The position numbers and the translations under genes are program-made. The notes under the pieces are model-generated. The model saw only the letters and a program-made list of their open reading frames with translations. It was not told the origin of the DNA and searched no databases. Shown here piece after piece: positions 7,374-15,366 of a DNA stretch of 64,000 nt (within the stretch, counting starts at the first letter, position 1; each line of letters begins with the position of its first letter). The DNA is from Gaiellasilicea sp963789355 (lineage in GTDB: Bacteria; Actinomycetota; Thermoleophilia; Gaiellales; Gaiellaceae), in assembly GCA_963789355.1 (NCBI GenBank), contig CAWBKK010000002.1, positions 310,001-374,000 of the forward strand, given 5' to 3'.

Positions 7374-7706
7374 GTGCTGGACGTCTTCGCGAACGTCGAG
7401 ATCGAGTTCGGCCCCGGCGCCGGCCGGGGCCGTCTCGTCGCGGATGGGCAGGACGTCGTCCTCGAAGTCGACAAGCCGTCGACACTGATCGGAGTGGTTG
7501 ATCGCCAGTCGCTGAGAACGCTCGCCATGACTCTCGCTCGGGTCGGGCTCACCCTTCGTGTGCGCAGTGGCGATCGGCTGCTTCTTTCGGCAGGCCGCGA
7601 TACCAAGACCGGCATCCTGAGCCGCCTGCTCCGGTTGCCCGGCGTCCAGCTCAGCCCGCTGCTCGCCCTTCGCTCCGCTCTCGGCCGGGGTCACCCCCGG
7701 CCCTGA
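7374..7706 (+). CDS. Small protein of unknown function, second gene of the CarH-controlled pair
   Basis: GTG start at 7374 preceded by gaggaagg, 110 aa. The sequence alternates beta strands and turns (VFANVEIEFGPGAGRGRLV, then GQDVVLEVDKPSTLIGVV), a helix (QSLRTLAMTLARVG), another strand (LTLRVRSGDRLLLSAG) and a C-terminal helix (LSRLLRLPGVQLSPLLALRSAL). It could be a small beta-rich binding or scaffold domain. No transmembrane segment. Family unknown. The upstream gene ends 7 bp before this start, so the two are likely made and used together under the second CarH-type operator. Confidence 0.6.
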   Translation: MLDVFANVEIEFGPGAGRGRLVADGQDVVLEVDKPSTLIGVVDRQSLRTLAMTLARVGLTLRVRSGDRLLLSAGRDTKTGILSRLLRLPGVQLSPLLALRSALGRGHPRP

Positions 7707-7805
7707 GCGGTCGACGAAAATATTGTCTCTCGCCTCTCGCTCCGCTTCGCGCCCGACGACCTCGCCCACCGAGCTCCGAGCCGCTCCCGGAGCCGAGGAG
7801 GCAGC

Positions 7806-8429
7806 GTGCGTCCTCAAGGGCGCCACGTGGAGCGCCGCAGCGTGAGGCCGTTTCCAGCTTTCCAGCTCGAGGACGCCGACGGCAAGATCGTCACCGAACG
7901 CGACCTGGTGGGGCATCCTGCGGTCGTCTACCTTGCGCGGCACCCCGGGTGAAGCGTCTGCCGCTCCTACCTTCGCCGTGTCGTGGAGGCCGTTCCAGAG
8001 ATCGAGGCTGCGGGCGCCGAGCTGGTGGTCGTGACACCGCAAACTACTGCTCGGGCTGCGGACTGGCGAGACGAGCTCTCGCTCTCGGCTGCTCTCATCA
8101 TTGCCGATCCCGAGCGCACCCTTTACGCGGCGCTCGGGGCACGACGTCCCCTGCCGTTCTGGCTGCTCCGGCCCCGCGTCGTGACTGCGGGCGTGCGGGC
8201 GCTCAGTTCACACGAGCGGATCAGGTGGAGCTTTGGTGACGACGCGCTGCAGCTCGGCGCCGACGTCGTCGTCGACAGGGACGGCCGCATCGCGTATCTG
8301 CACCTTGCCTCAGACGCGGCCGACCGGACTGCGCCGGAGGATCTCGTTGCGGTCGTTCGTCAGCTCGACGTTCGAGGCGCGCTTCACCCACGAGGGAGAT
8401 CCGATGAGCGGCACGTCGACGAGCAGTAG
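7806..8429 (+). CDS. AhpC/TSA_2-type peroxiredoxin-like protein with in-frame TGA at a redox Cys position (candidate selenoprotein)
   Basis: A single frame from a GTG at 7806 (after gaggaggcagc) to the stop at 8429 is interrupted only by TGA at 7950-7952. The product would be 207 residues: a strand-helix opening (FPAFQLEDADGKIVTERDL), VVYLARHPG-[TGA]-SVCRSYLRRVV, then EAAGAELVVVTPQT and IIADPERTLYAALGARR. That order is the thioredoxin-fold Prx-like2 (AAED1/FAM213/SelL) type, where residues C-x-x-C or U-x-x-U/C hold the active site. TGA stands where the first Cys of C-x-x-C is expected, so it could encode selenocysteine. Alternatives are a nonsense mutation or a read error from TGC. No strong SECIS hairpin was found. 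It would reduce peroxides or thiols in the cytosol. Confidence 0.6.
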
Positions 8430-8519
8430 GTCGCTGCCTACTGCCTCCGCTGTGCCGTCCGGGAGTTCGGAATGCGGAATGCCCAGCGAGAAGCGGGGAG
8501 CCTCTTTGGAGGGGTCGAG

Positions 8520-9170
8520 TTAAGGAAGCACCGCGACCAGGTCTTGGCTGTACACGACCAAGAATGCGACGGCGGTTAGCGCGCCGACCGCGAGTGAGAC
8601 CATCGCCGTCTGCAGACGGTTGGGGCGGCGGCTCACAACCCAGGCGGCGAGGAGGGTCCCAAGGACGGTTTCGCCCCACCAGTGCGGGGCGTAGGTGGTG
8701 TCGGCGATGAACGTCAGTCCGTAGACACCCTCGCCGACGAGGACGCCGCTCATCGCGCCGACCCCGATTGCGGGTCGAAGCCCTTGTCCGCTCTAGACCC
8801 AATAACCGCCGATTCCGACCAGCGGCCCCGCCAGCAGAGCAGCGGCGCTCCAAAAGGCGATCAGACTAGTCCCGGAGGGGTAGCCTCGCGCGTTCGCCCC
8901 GAGCACATAACCGACGAGCAAGGCGAGCAGCGCCAGCGAGCCGATCAAGGCCGCGCTGCGCTCGCTGGTGGCCAGTAGCCAGGCGAGCAGAAACGCGACC
9001 AGCGACCATGACCCGGCCGAGTTGGCGAGCGAGCCGAGCTCGGCCGGGAGCCACTCCTGGGCGTACGCAGTCAGAACGCCCAGCGCGAGAGCTACGACCG
9101 CGACAAGTCCCAGACGCGGAGTTGTCGGGAGCGTCGCGGCGTGCGTCGGCGGGTGTGGAGAGCCCAGCAT
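8520..9170 (-). pseudogene. DUF6518-type membrane protein with an in-frame TAG
   Basis: A multi-span membrane protein on the minus strand. The first part (from MLGSPHPPTH) has three or four hydrophobic helices with the DUF6518 signature 'LP..LGSLANSAGSWSLVAFLLAW' and 'AGPLVGIGGYWV'. A TAG at 8793-8795 then interrupts the frame. The same frame continues with SGQGLRPAIGVGAMSGVLVGEGVYGL and two more helices to 8520. The 77-aa downstream ORF is therefore the end of the same gene, not a separate one. Start chosen at ATG 9170, the first Met before the hydrophobic part. The family is uncharacterised. If the TAG is real the protein is truncated before its last helices. Confidence 0.65.
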
Positions 9171-9308
9171 CCCGGCCACCGTAGCCGTGCGGAGATCCTG
9201 GTAATAGGGCTTGAGCGGTCCGGAGCGGTATGCGTCGGGGCGGTGCGGGGGAACGCACAAAGTGGCCGATCTGCGGGAACTTCTCCCGGAATCGGCTCAC
9301 ATCCAGCG

Positions 9309-9353
9309 AGGATGCCCCCGACAAGAATCGAACTTGTGCACGCGGTTTAGGAA
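9309..9353 (-). repeat. tRNA-Arg 3'-half copy, candidate attachment site (tRNA end of island 1)
   Basis: This is the tRNA-proximal partner of 3968-4012 and includes the tRNA-Arg(CCT) 3' half, from the anticodon loop to past the discriminator. It lies inside the intact tRNA gene. The 5.3-kb DNA between the two copies lies on the 3' side of the tRNA, as expected for tRNA-targeted integration. Confidence 0.75.
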
Positions 9354-9384
9354 ACCGCTGCTCTATCCACTGAGCTACGGGGGC
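9313..9384 (-). tRNA. tRNA-Arg(CCT)
   Basis: 72 nt without encoded CCA. Acceptor GCCCCCG pairs with CGGGGGC, the D stem is GCTC/GAGC, the anticodon stem GCGGT/ACCGC encloses loop TTCCTAA giving anticodon CCT, variable segment is 4 nt, and the T arm is ACAAG-TTCGATT-CTTGT. It decodes AGG. The intact copy is the insertion target of the neighbouring island. Confidence 0.93.
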
Positions 9385-9429
9385 CAGACCGCCAACTGTA
9401 GCCCGACCTGCCGCGGGCTCCTCGCCGTT

Positions 9430-10440
9430 CTAACCCAGGCTGCCGGCGTACGCGTTCAGGGCGGGCTGGCCGCCCAGGTGTGCGTAGAGGACGCGCGAGC
9501 CCGGCTCGATCCGGCCGGAGCGCACGAGGTCGATCAAGGCCGCCATCGACTTGCCTTCGTAAACGGGGTCGGTGAGGACGCCTTCGAGGCGGGCGCAGAG
9601 CCGGATCGCAGCGATCGTCTTCGCGTCGGGTATGCCGTAGGTGCCAGCGTGCCACTCGTCGAGGAGGACGATCTCGTCGTCGCGGAGCTCGCGGCCGAGC
9701 TCGATCGCCGCCGCAGTCCCGCGGGCGATCCGGGCGATCTGGTTCCACGTCTGCTCGACCGTCGCCGACGCGTCGATTCCGATGATTCGTCTCTCTCGCT
9801 CCTGCGCGGCGAAGCCCGCGATCATGCCCGCCTGCGTCGAGCCGGTGACCGAGCAGACGACGATCGCGTCGAACGCGACGCCGAGCTCTCGTTCCTGCGC
9901 CTCCACCTCGTGCGCCCAACGGGCGAAGCCGAGACCCCCGAGCGGATGGTCGGACGCTCCGGCCGGGATCGCGTAGGGCTTCCCGCCGCGTTCCTCGACG
10001 CCCGCGATCGCTTCCTCCCAGCTCTTGCGGACGCCGATGTCGAAGCCGGCCGCGTCGAGGCGCACATCGGCACCCATGATCCGCGAGAGCAGGATGTTGC
10101 CGACCTTGTCGTACACGACATCGGGCCAGTCGACCCAGTGCTCCTGGACGAGCACGCAAGCGAGGCCGAGGCGCGCGGCGACGGCCGCGACCTGGCGCGT
10201 GTGGTTCGACTGCACCCCGCCGATCGAGACGAGCGTGTCGCAGCCTCGAGCAAGGGCCTCGGCGGCGAGGTACTCGAGCTTGCGGACCTTGTTGCCGCCG
10301 TAGGCGAGCCCAGAGTTGCAGTCCTCGCGTTTCGCCCAGATCTCCACCTCGCCGCCGAGGTGCTCGCTCAACCGTCGGAGTGGATGCACCGGCGAGGGGC
10401 CGAAGAGCAGCTCCACCCGGTCGAAATCGTCGAGACTCAT
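9430..10440 (-). CDS. acdS: 1-aminocyclopropane-1-carboxylate deaminase
   Basis: 336 aa, the usual length of AcdS. PLP-dependent fold type II enzyme that opens ACC to 2-oxobutanoate and ammonia, lowering plant ethylene. Diagnostic features are all present: the opening LLFGPSPVHPLRRLSEHLGG, the catalytic Lys in GGNKVRK, SIGGVQSNHTRQVAA (phosphate contacts), VVCSVTGSTQAGM, TDPVYEGKSM (Tyr and Glu positions) and VLYAHLGG (Leu position). The Glu and Leu residues separate true ACC deaminases from D-cysteine desulfhydrases. ATG chosen at MSLDDFDRVE. It starts 28 bp from the divergent ATP-grasp gene. Activity is well supported by motifs but not by context. Confidence 0.9.
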   Translation of the reverse strand: MSLDDFDRVELLFGPSPVHPLRRLSEHLGGEVEIWAKREDCNSGLAYGGNKVRKLEYLAAEALARGCDTLVSIGGVQSNHTRQVAAVAARLGLACVLVQEHWVDWPDVVYDKVGNILLSRIMGADVRLDAAGFDIGVRKSWEEAIAGVEERGGKPYAIPAGASDHPLGGLGFARWAHEVEAQERELGVAFDAIVVCSVTGSTQAGMIAGFAAQERERRIIGIDASATVEQTWNQIARIARGTAAAIELGRELRDDEIVLLDEWHAGTYGIPDAKTIAAIRLCARLEGVLTDPVYEGKSMAALIDLVRSGRIEPGSRVLYAHLGGQPALNAYAGSLG

Positions 10441-10468
10441 GGTCGCCGGTCCGATACTAGACTTCCAC

Positions 10469-11935
10469 ATGCTCGATCCCGCGCCCACACCTCCGTCCCC
10501 GCCCCTCGGGGAGACGTACGACCCGGGCCGGTTCTACGACGAGATGTTCGAGGCGACGGCGACGCCGCGTCCGCACTATCGCGCGCTGGCAGAGGAGCTC
10601 GGTCGGCTCAGCCCCGCTGAGTTCGAGGAGCGCCGGCACGCGGTCGAGCTCTCGTTCGTGAACCAGGGGATCGGCTTCACGGTCTACGGCCAGGAGGAGG
10701 GGATCGAGCGGATCTTTCCGTTCGACCTGATCCCGCGGGTGATTCCGAGTGCCGACTGGGACCGGCTCGAGCGCGGCGTGATCCAGCGTGTTCGCGCGCT
10801 CAACCTCTTCCTCCACGACGTCTACCGCGAGCAGCGAATCGTCACGGACGGCAAGATCCCGGGCGCGCTGCTCTTCGGGGCACGCCACTTCATGCGCGAG
10901 ATGGTCGGCGTCGATCCGCCCGGTGGCGTCTACGCGCACGTCACCGGCGTCGACGTGATCCGCGACGACAAGGGCGAGTACCTCGTCCTGGAGGACAACC
11001 TCCGCACCCCCTCCGGTGCGAGCTACATGCTCGAGAACCGGGCGGCGATGAAGCGCACGTTCTCCCAGCTCTTCGAGCGGCACGGCGTTGCCGGGATCGA
11101 CCACTACCCGCAGGAGCTGCTCGCCGTCCTGAACGCGGTCGCGCCCGCCTCTGCGCGCGACGACCTCACGGTCGTCCTGCTCACGCCCGGCGTGCACAAC
11201 TCGGCCTACTACGAGCATTCGTTCCTCGCGCGCCAGATGGGGATCGAGCTCGTCGAGGGCAGCGATCTCGTCTGCCACGAGGACGTCGTCTACATGCGCA
11301 CGACGCGCGGACTCCAGCGGGTGGACGTGATCTACCGGCGGATCGACGACGACTTCCTCGACCCCTTGATCTTCCGGCGCGAGTCGTTGCTCGGCGCAGC
11401 CGGCCTCTTCAACGCCTATCGCGCCGGGAACGTCGCGATCGCGAACGCCCCCGGCACCGGTGTCGCGGACGACAAGGCCGTCTACGCCTACGTGCCGGAG
11501 ATGATCCGCTACTACCTGGGCGAGGAGCCGGTGCTGCCCCAGGTGAAGACCTTCCTCGGCGCCGACGAGTCGGAACTCGCGTACATCCTCGACCACCTCG
11601 ACGAGCTCGTCGTCAAGACCGTCGACGGGAGCGGCGGTTACGGGATGCTGATCGGCCCCGCCTCGACCTCGAAGGAGCGCGCCGCGTTCAAGCGCCGGCT
11701 CAAGAAGACGCCGCGCGAGTTCATCGCCCAGCCGACGATCGCGCTCAGCCGGCTGCCGATCTACGCCGACGAGCTCCGGCCCGCGCACATCGACCTCCGC
11801 CCCTTCGTCCTCTCGGGGCGGATCACGACCGTCGTCCCGGGCGGGCTCACGCGCGCCGCGATGGAGCCGGGCTCGCTCGTCGTCAACTCCTCCCAGGGCG
11901 GCGGCAGCAAGGACACCTGGGTGCTCCGAGACTGA
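10469..11935 (+). CDS. Circularly permuted ATP-grasp peptide-ligase-type enzyme
   Basis: 488 aa starting MLDPAPTPPSPP. It is of the CP-ATPgrasp (DUF404/DUF407) type, uncharacterised in most species but thought to make amide bonds. Visible parts are the N-terminal NQGIGFTVYG, FPFDLIPRVI, EDNLRTPSGASYML (a nucleotide-binding and metal region), LLTPGVHNSAYYEHSFLARQMG, VDVIYRRIDDDFLDPL, and KTVDGSGGYGM glycine loop. It forms an operon with the alpha-E protein (TGATG overlap) and a transglutaminase, the triad commonly found together in bacteria. An ATG at 10439 in frame overlaps acdS and has no ribosome binding site, so the later ATG is preferred. Confidence 0.85.
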   Translation: MLDPAPTPPSPPLGETYDPGRFYDEMFEATATPRPHYRALAEELGRLSPAEFEERRHAVELSFVNQGIGFTVYGQEEGIERIFPFDLIPRVIPSADWDRLERGVIQRVRALNLFLHDVYREQRIVTDGKIPGALLFGARHFMREMVGVDPPGGVYAHVTGVDVIRDDKGEYLVLEDNLRTPSGASYMLENRAAMKRTFSQLFERHGVAGIDHYPQELLAVLNAVAPASARDDLTVVLLTPGVHNSAYYEHSFLARQMGIELVEGSDLVCHEDVVYMRTTRGLQRVDVIYRRIDDDFLDPLIFRRESLLGAAGLFNAYRAGNVAIANAPGTGVADDKAVYAYVPEMIRYYLGEEPVLPQVKTFLGADESELAYILDHLDELVVKTVDGSGGYGMLIGPASTSKERAAFKRRLKKTPREFIAQPTIALSRLPIYADELRPAHIDLRPFVLSGRITTVVPGGLTRAAMEPGSLVVNSSQGGGSKDTWVLRD

Positions 11936-12888
11936 TGCTGAGCCGCGTCGCAGAGTCGCTCTACTGGACCGCACGGGCGATCGAGCGTGCCGAGAACACG
12001 AGCAGGCTCTTCGACGTCAGCTTCCACGGCCTGCTCGATGCGCGCGTCAGCGATCCGGAGCAGGAGTGGCGCGACCTCCTCCGCGCGATCGGACGTGACG
12101 ACATCTTCCGCGAGCACTTCTCCGAGTACACGCCGCGGGCCGTGACCGAGTTCCTGCTCTGGCATCCGGCCAACCCGGATGGGGTCACCTCCTGCGTCGC
12201 GCGCGCACGCGACAACCTGCGCGGCGTCCGCGAGCAGATCTCGAGCGAGATGTGGGAGCACCTGAACCGGCTCCACCTGGTCGTCGCCCGCGCCCGGCAT
12301 GCACGCGTGCTCGAGGCGCCGCACGAGTTCCTCGTCCGCGTCCGCGAGGGCTCTCACGCCTTCCAGGGCGTGACGAAAGCGACGCTCTCGCGGGGAGAGG
12401 CCTACGAGTTCCTCGAGCTCGGGGCGCACCTCGAGCGCGCCGACGCGACTGCCCGCGTCCTCCTCACGCGCGCGCCGACGCTGCTGGAGGGCTCTGGCGA
12501 CCGCCTCTCGTCTCTGCTCCGGTCGTGCGGCGGCTTCGAGGCCTTCCGCCGCCACGAGTCGCAGGAGCTCCAGGGCGAGCTCGTGGTCGAGTTTCTGCTG
12601 CTCGATCGCAGCTTTCCGCGCTCGGTGCTCTTCTGCGCCGAGCGCTGCCTCGAGGCGGTCCGGGTCATCTCCGGCAACTCGCAGCAGCCCGAGCGCTCGC
12701 TCGGCCGGCTCGTCGCCAGGCTCGCCTTCGCCGACGTGCCCCAGCTCGAGCCGCCGTCGATCGGGGCCCTGCTCGAGGAGGTGCTCACGGGCGTCCACGC
12801 CGTCGGAGGCGAGCTCGCCGGCTCCTACTTCGCCACCCGTGTCGTCCTTCCCGGCCCGTTCGCCCAGCAGGAGCAGCAGCAGCAATGA
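11935..12888 (+). CDS. Alpha-E domain protein (DUF403)
   Basis: 317 aa, nearly all alpha-helical, opening with LSRVAESLYWTARAIERAENTSRL, the alpha-E signature. A helix-rich middle (SSEMWEHLNRLHL, GEAYEFLELGAHLERAD) and a basic/charged C-terminus with a poly-Gln tail follow. These proteins co-occur with circularly permuted ATP-grasp enzymes and transglutaminase-like proteins, and are proposed to work with them in making or modifying a peptide-like product, perhaps as a scaffold. ATG overlaps the preceding stop, and the stop overlaps the next ATG (ATGA), so the three genes are one operon. Confidence 0.85.
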   Translation: MLSRVAESLYWTARAIERAENTSRLFDVSFHGLLDARVSDPEQEWRDLLRAIGRDDIFREHFSEYTPRAVTEFLLWHPANPDGVTSCVARARDNLRGVREQISSEMWEHLNRLHLVVARARHARVLEAPHEFLVRVREGSHAFQGVTKATLSRGEAYEFLELGAHLERADATARVLLTRAPTLLEGSGDRLSSLLRSCGGFEAFRRHESQELQGELVVEFLLLDRSFPRSVLFCAERCLEAVRVISGNSQQPERSLGRLVARLAFADVPQLEPPSIGALLEEVLTGVHAVGGELAGSYFATRVVLPGPFAQQEQQQQ

Positions 12889-13688
12889 GGATCGGCGTCG
12901 AGCACAGGACCTCCTTCACCTACGCGGCCCGGATCGCCGAGGCGTACACCGAGCTGCGCCTGCGCCCGCTCTCGGGTGGCGGTCAGCACTGCACCTCCTT
13001 CCGGCTCATGACCGATCCGCCGGGCGTCCGCGTCCGTTCCTATCGCGACCGCCTGGGCAACGACGTGCAGCACCTGGAGGTGCTCGAGGATCACGACCGG
13101 ATCTCGATCATCGCGATCAGCGAGGTCAGCACGCCTGCGGCGTTCGTCGACTCCTCCGGGCCGTCGTCGCCGCTCCAGCTGTACGACTACCTGGCGCCGA
13201 CCGAGTACGCGCCCTTCTCGGCACCGCTGCGCGAGCTCTCGGACGCAGCCGCGGGGAGCGGGAGCGAGACGGAGCGGGCGACGGAGGTGATGCGCGCCGT
13301 CCGTGGCCTGCTCGTCTACGAGCCCGGGGCGACCGACGTGATGACCCGGGCGGACGCGGCCCTCGAGCTCGGCCGCGGCGTCTGCCAGGACTTCGCCCAC
13401 GTGATGCTCGCGGCCTGCCGTGGGGGCGGGATCCCGGCCCGCTACGTCAGCGGCTACATCTACGACCCGCGCGGCCAGGGCGAGGTCGCCTCCCATGCCT
13501 GGATCGACGTCCTCGACGGCGAGCGGGGCTGGGTCTCGCTCGACCCGACCCACGACCGGGAGCAGACCGAGGCGTACGTTCGCGTCGCGGTGGGACGGGA
13601 TTACGCGGACGTGCCGCCCACCCGCGGTGTCTTCAGAGGGACCGCCGAGGAGAGCCTCGAGGTGGCAGTCCGGATCGACGTCCTGTGA
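12885..13688 (+). CDS. Transglutaminase-like cysteine protease family protein
   Basis: 267 aa. The start MRIGVEHRTSFTYA is the beta-sandwich of bacterial transglutaminase-like proteins. The catalytic core follows: GRGVCQDFAHVMLAACRGGGIPARYVSGYIYDP (Cys, with the helix of the fold), then ASHAWIDVLDGERGWVSLDPTH (His and Asp). The protein ends VAVRIDVL. It belongs with the alpha-E and ATP-grasp proteins and may hydrolyse or transfer a peptide bond in the product. No signal peptide is visible, so it acts in the cytosol. Overlaps both neighbours by 4 bp. Confidence 0.88.
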   Translation: MRIGVEHRTSFTYAARIAEAYTELRLRPLSGGGQHCTSFRLMTDPPGVRVRSYRDRLGNDVQHLEVLEDHDRISIIAISEVSTPAAFVDSSGPSSPLQLYDYLAPTEYAPFSAPLRELSDAAAGSGSETERATEVMRAVRGLLVYEPGATDVMTRADAALELGRGVCQDFAHVMLAACRGGGIPARYVSGYIYDPRGQGEVASHAWIDVLDGERGWVSLDPTHDREQTEAYVRVAVGRDYADVPPTRGVFRGTAEESLEVAVRIDVL

Positions 13689-14401
13689 GCCCACCGCTCG
13701 GAAGCGAGCTCGACGGTTGGCGCGTCGAGGAGTACGGACGCTCGCGGGAAGGCGTGCCGCTGCGCGTCTTCCTGCCCGAGGGCGACCGGCCGGTTGCGGG
13801 GCTCCTGACCGCCGCCCAGCACGGCGAGGAAGCCGACACGGCCCTCCTCGTCCGCCGTCTGCTGGAGCGGATCCCGGGCCATGAGACGGCCTGGGCGGTC
13901 ATCCCCGTGCTCAACCCGGACGGGCTGCTCGCAGGGACGAGGCAGAACGCGGCCGGCGTCGACCTCAACCGCAACTTTCCGGCGTCGACCTGGGAGCCGG
14001 ACGAGACTTTCACCTTCCCGCCGGGGATCGATCCGGACTTGCGGGTGCTCGCGAACCGGACGAACCGCTCCTCGCCCGGGGCGCACGCCGGATCCGAGCC
14101 GGAGACCCAGGCGCTGACCGCCCTGATCGACCGGCTCAGCCCGCCGCTCGTGATCGATCTCCACAGCCCCCTCGAGCTGATCTTCGTGCGCGGCGGCTTC
14201 CCGGCCGACGTGACCGACGAGCTCGCGCGCTCGGCCGGGTTGCCGTCGCAGGAGGAGTTCGAGGGCCACTGCCCCGGCGCCTTCGACGACTGGCTGACGG
14301 AGCGCGGGACGCCGGTGCTCGTCTACGAGATCGAGCACGCCGGCCTGCCCGCGCTCTGCAAGCGGCATCTCCCCGGCCTCGAAGCTTTGCTCCGGAGCTA
14401 A
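13685..14401 (+). CDS. M14-family zinc carboxypeptidase/amidase (MpaA/AstE-like)
   Basis: 238 aa. The start GTG overlaps the preceding TGA. The zinc site looks complete: an early His-Gly-Glu-Glu (TAAQHGEEADTALL), an Arg-containing substrate loop (GVDLNRNFP), a zinc His in VIDLHSPLEL and a Glu late in the fold (VLVYEIEH). This order and the short length resemble MpaA (murein tripeptide amidase) and other M14 enzymes that trim C-terminal residues or split gamma-Glu amide bonds. The context, behind ATP-grasp, alpha-E and transglutaminase genes, fits cleavage of an amide product. It converges with the transglutaminase on the other strand by 4 bp. Confidence 0.82.
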   Translation: MSPPLGSELDGWRVEEYGRSREGVPLRVFLPEGDRPVAGLLTAAQHGEEADTALLVRRLLERIPGHETAWAVIPVLNPDGLLAGTRQNAAGVDLNRNFPASTWEPDETFTFPPGIDPDLRVLANRTNRSSPGAHAGSEPETQALTALIDRLSPPLVIDLHSPLELIFVRGGFPADVTDELARSAGLPSQEEFEGHCPGAFDDWLTERGTPVLVYEIEHAGLPALCKRHLPGLEALLRS

Positions 14402-15366
14402 CCCGTCGGCAGCGGGCCGACCCGGCGCCGCCGCGCGGGTCGGAGGTACTCGACGCCCGTGACCGCGGCTCGCTTGCTCGTCGTCAGCACGCCCTCGTAC
14501 GGCCCGTCGTAGGTGCCCGAGGTGGGGGCGACATCGCCGTAGTCGCGGCCGACGGCGACCGTGACGTAGCGGAGGCTCCCCCGCCGGACGTGAGTCGGGT
14601 CGAACGAGACGGCCGACATGCACTCGGGGCGCTCGGAGTGCGGAACGAGCACCTCGACCCAGGCGTGCGTGCCGCCCTCGCCGAGCAGGTGGCCCGAGAC
14701 GTAGCGGGCCGAGAGCCCGCAGAGCCGTGCGAGCGCGAGCATGCAGTGGGCGTAGTCCTGGCAGACGCCGACACCGCCGGCCCAGGCCTCGGCGGCCGTC
14801 GTCGCGACCGTGGTCAGGCCCCAGTCGTAGCGGAGGTGGTCGTGGACGCGCGCGCTGATCGCGTCCGCGAGCTCGAGCCCGGCTGCGCCCGTTGCCTCGA
14901 GCTCCGCCGCCGCGGCCGCGAGCGCCTCGTCTGGACGGGTCAGCCGCGAGGGCTGGGAGAAGCGGACGTCTGGTGCAATCGGCTCCGTGTAGAGCGCCCC
15001 GTCCGCGCCGGCCTCGCGCTCGACGACGATCCAGCTCGTGAACTCGACGTCGCGCTCGACGCTCTGCAGCGTCAGGTCGAGGACGACGTTGCCGAAGGTG
15101 TCGTATGAGCGCTCGGTGTCGACGTGCGAGCCCGAGACGCGAAGCTTGTGGGTGACGAGCCGCTGGTCGTCGTGGTAGTCGGGCGGCACGACCATCAGGC
15201 GCTGGCGGAGCGCGGTGACGGGCCCCGCGTACTCGTACCTGAACGTCTGGTGGATCAGGACGGTGCTGCGGGCGACGTTCTGCCAGTCGATCTCGTCGTC
15301 GTCGATCGCCCCGAGCGTCGCGATCAGGTCGCCCAGATTCAGGTCTTCCAGTGCCTCATCGACCAC
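14398..15366 (-). CDS. Transglutaminase-like protein with N-terminal beta-sandwich
   Basis: 322 aa, a second transglutaminase. GTG start (MVDEALEDLN), then an N-terminal domain (VLIHQTFRYEYAGPVTALRQRLMVVPP) with the fold usual for this family. Catalytic residues are in VGVCQDYAHCMLALARLCGLSARYVSGHLL (Cys), GTHAWVEVLVP (His) and FDPTHV (Asp). It starts 11 bp inside the end of its upstream neighbour, a third transglutaminase. It ends ARRRRVGPLPTG. Both lie opposite to the ATP-grasp operon. The family makes or breaks amide bonds. Substrate unknown. Confidence 0.85.
   Translation of the reverse strand: MVDEALEDLNLGDLIATLGAIDDDEIDWQNVARSTVLIHQTFRYEYAGPVTALRQRLMVVPPDYHDDQRLVTHKLRVSGSHVDTERSYDTFGNVVLDLTLQSVERDVEFTSWIVVEREAGADGALYTEPIAPDVRFSQPSRLTRPDEALAAAAAELEATGAAGLELADAISARVHDHLRYDWGLTTVATTAAEAWAGGVGVCQDYAHCMLALARLCGLSARYVSGHLLGEGGTHAWVEVLVPHSERPECMSAVSFDPTHVRRGSLRYVTVAVGRDYGDVAPTSGTYDGPYEGVLTTSKRAAVTGVEYLRPARRRRVGPLPTG

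Noticed and set aside
4013..9308. Integrase or transposase in the tRNA-Arg island
   Set aside because: I looked for tyrosine recombinase motifs (R...HxxR...Y) and DDE patterns in the open frames and found none.
9211..10620. 469-residue plus-strand ORF over tRNA-Arg and acdS
   Set aside because: It runs through a tRNA and the antisense of ACC deaminase; the real gene on the other strand is unambiguous.
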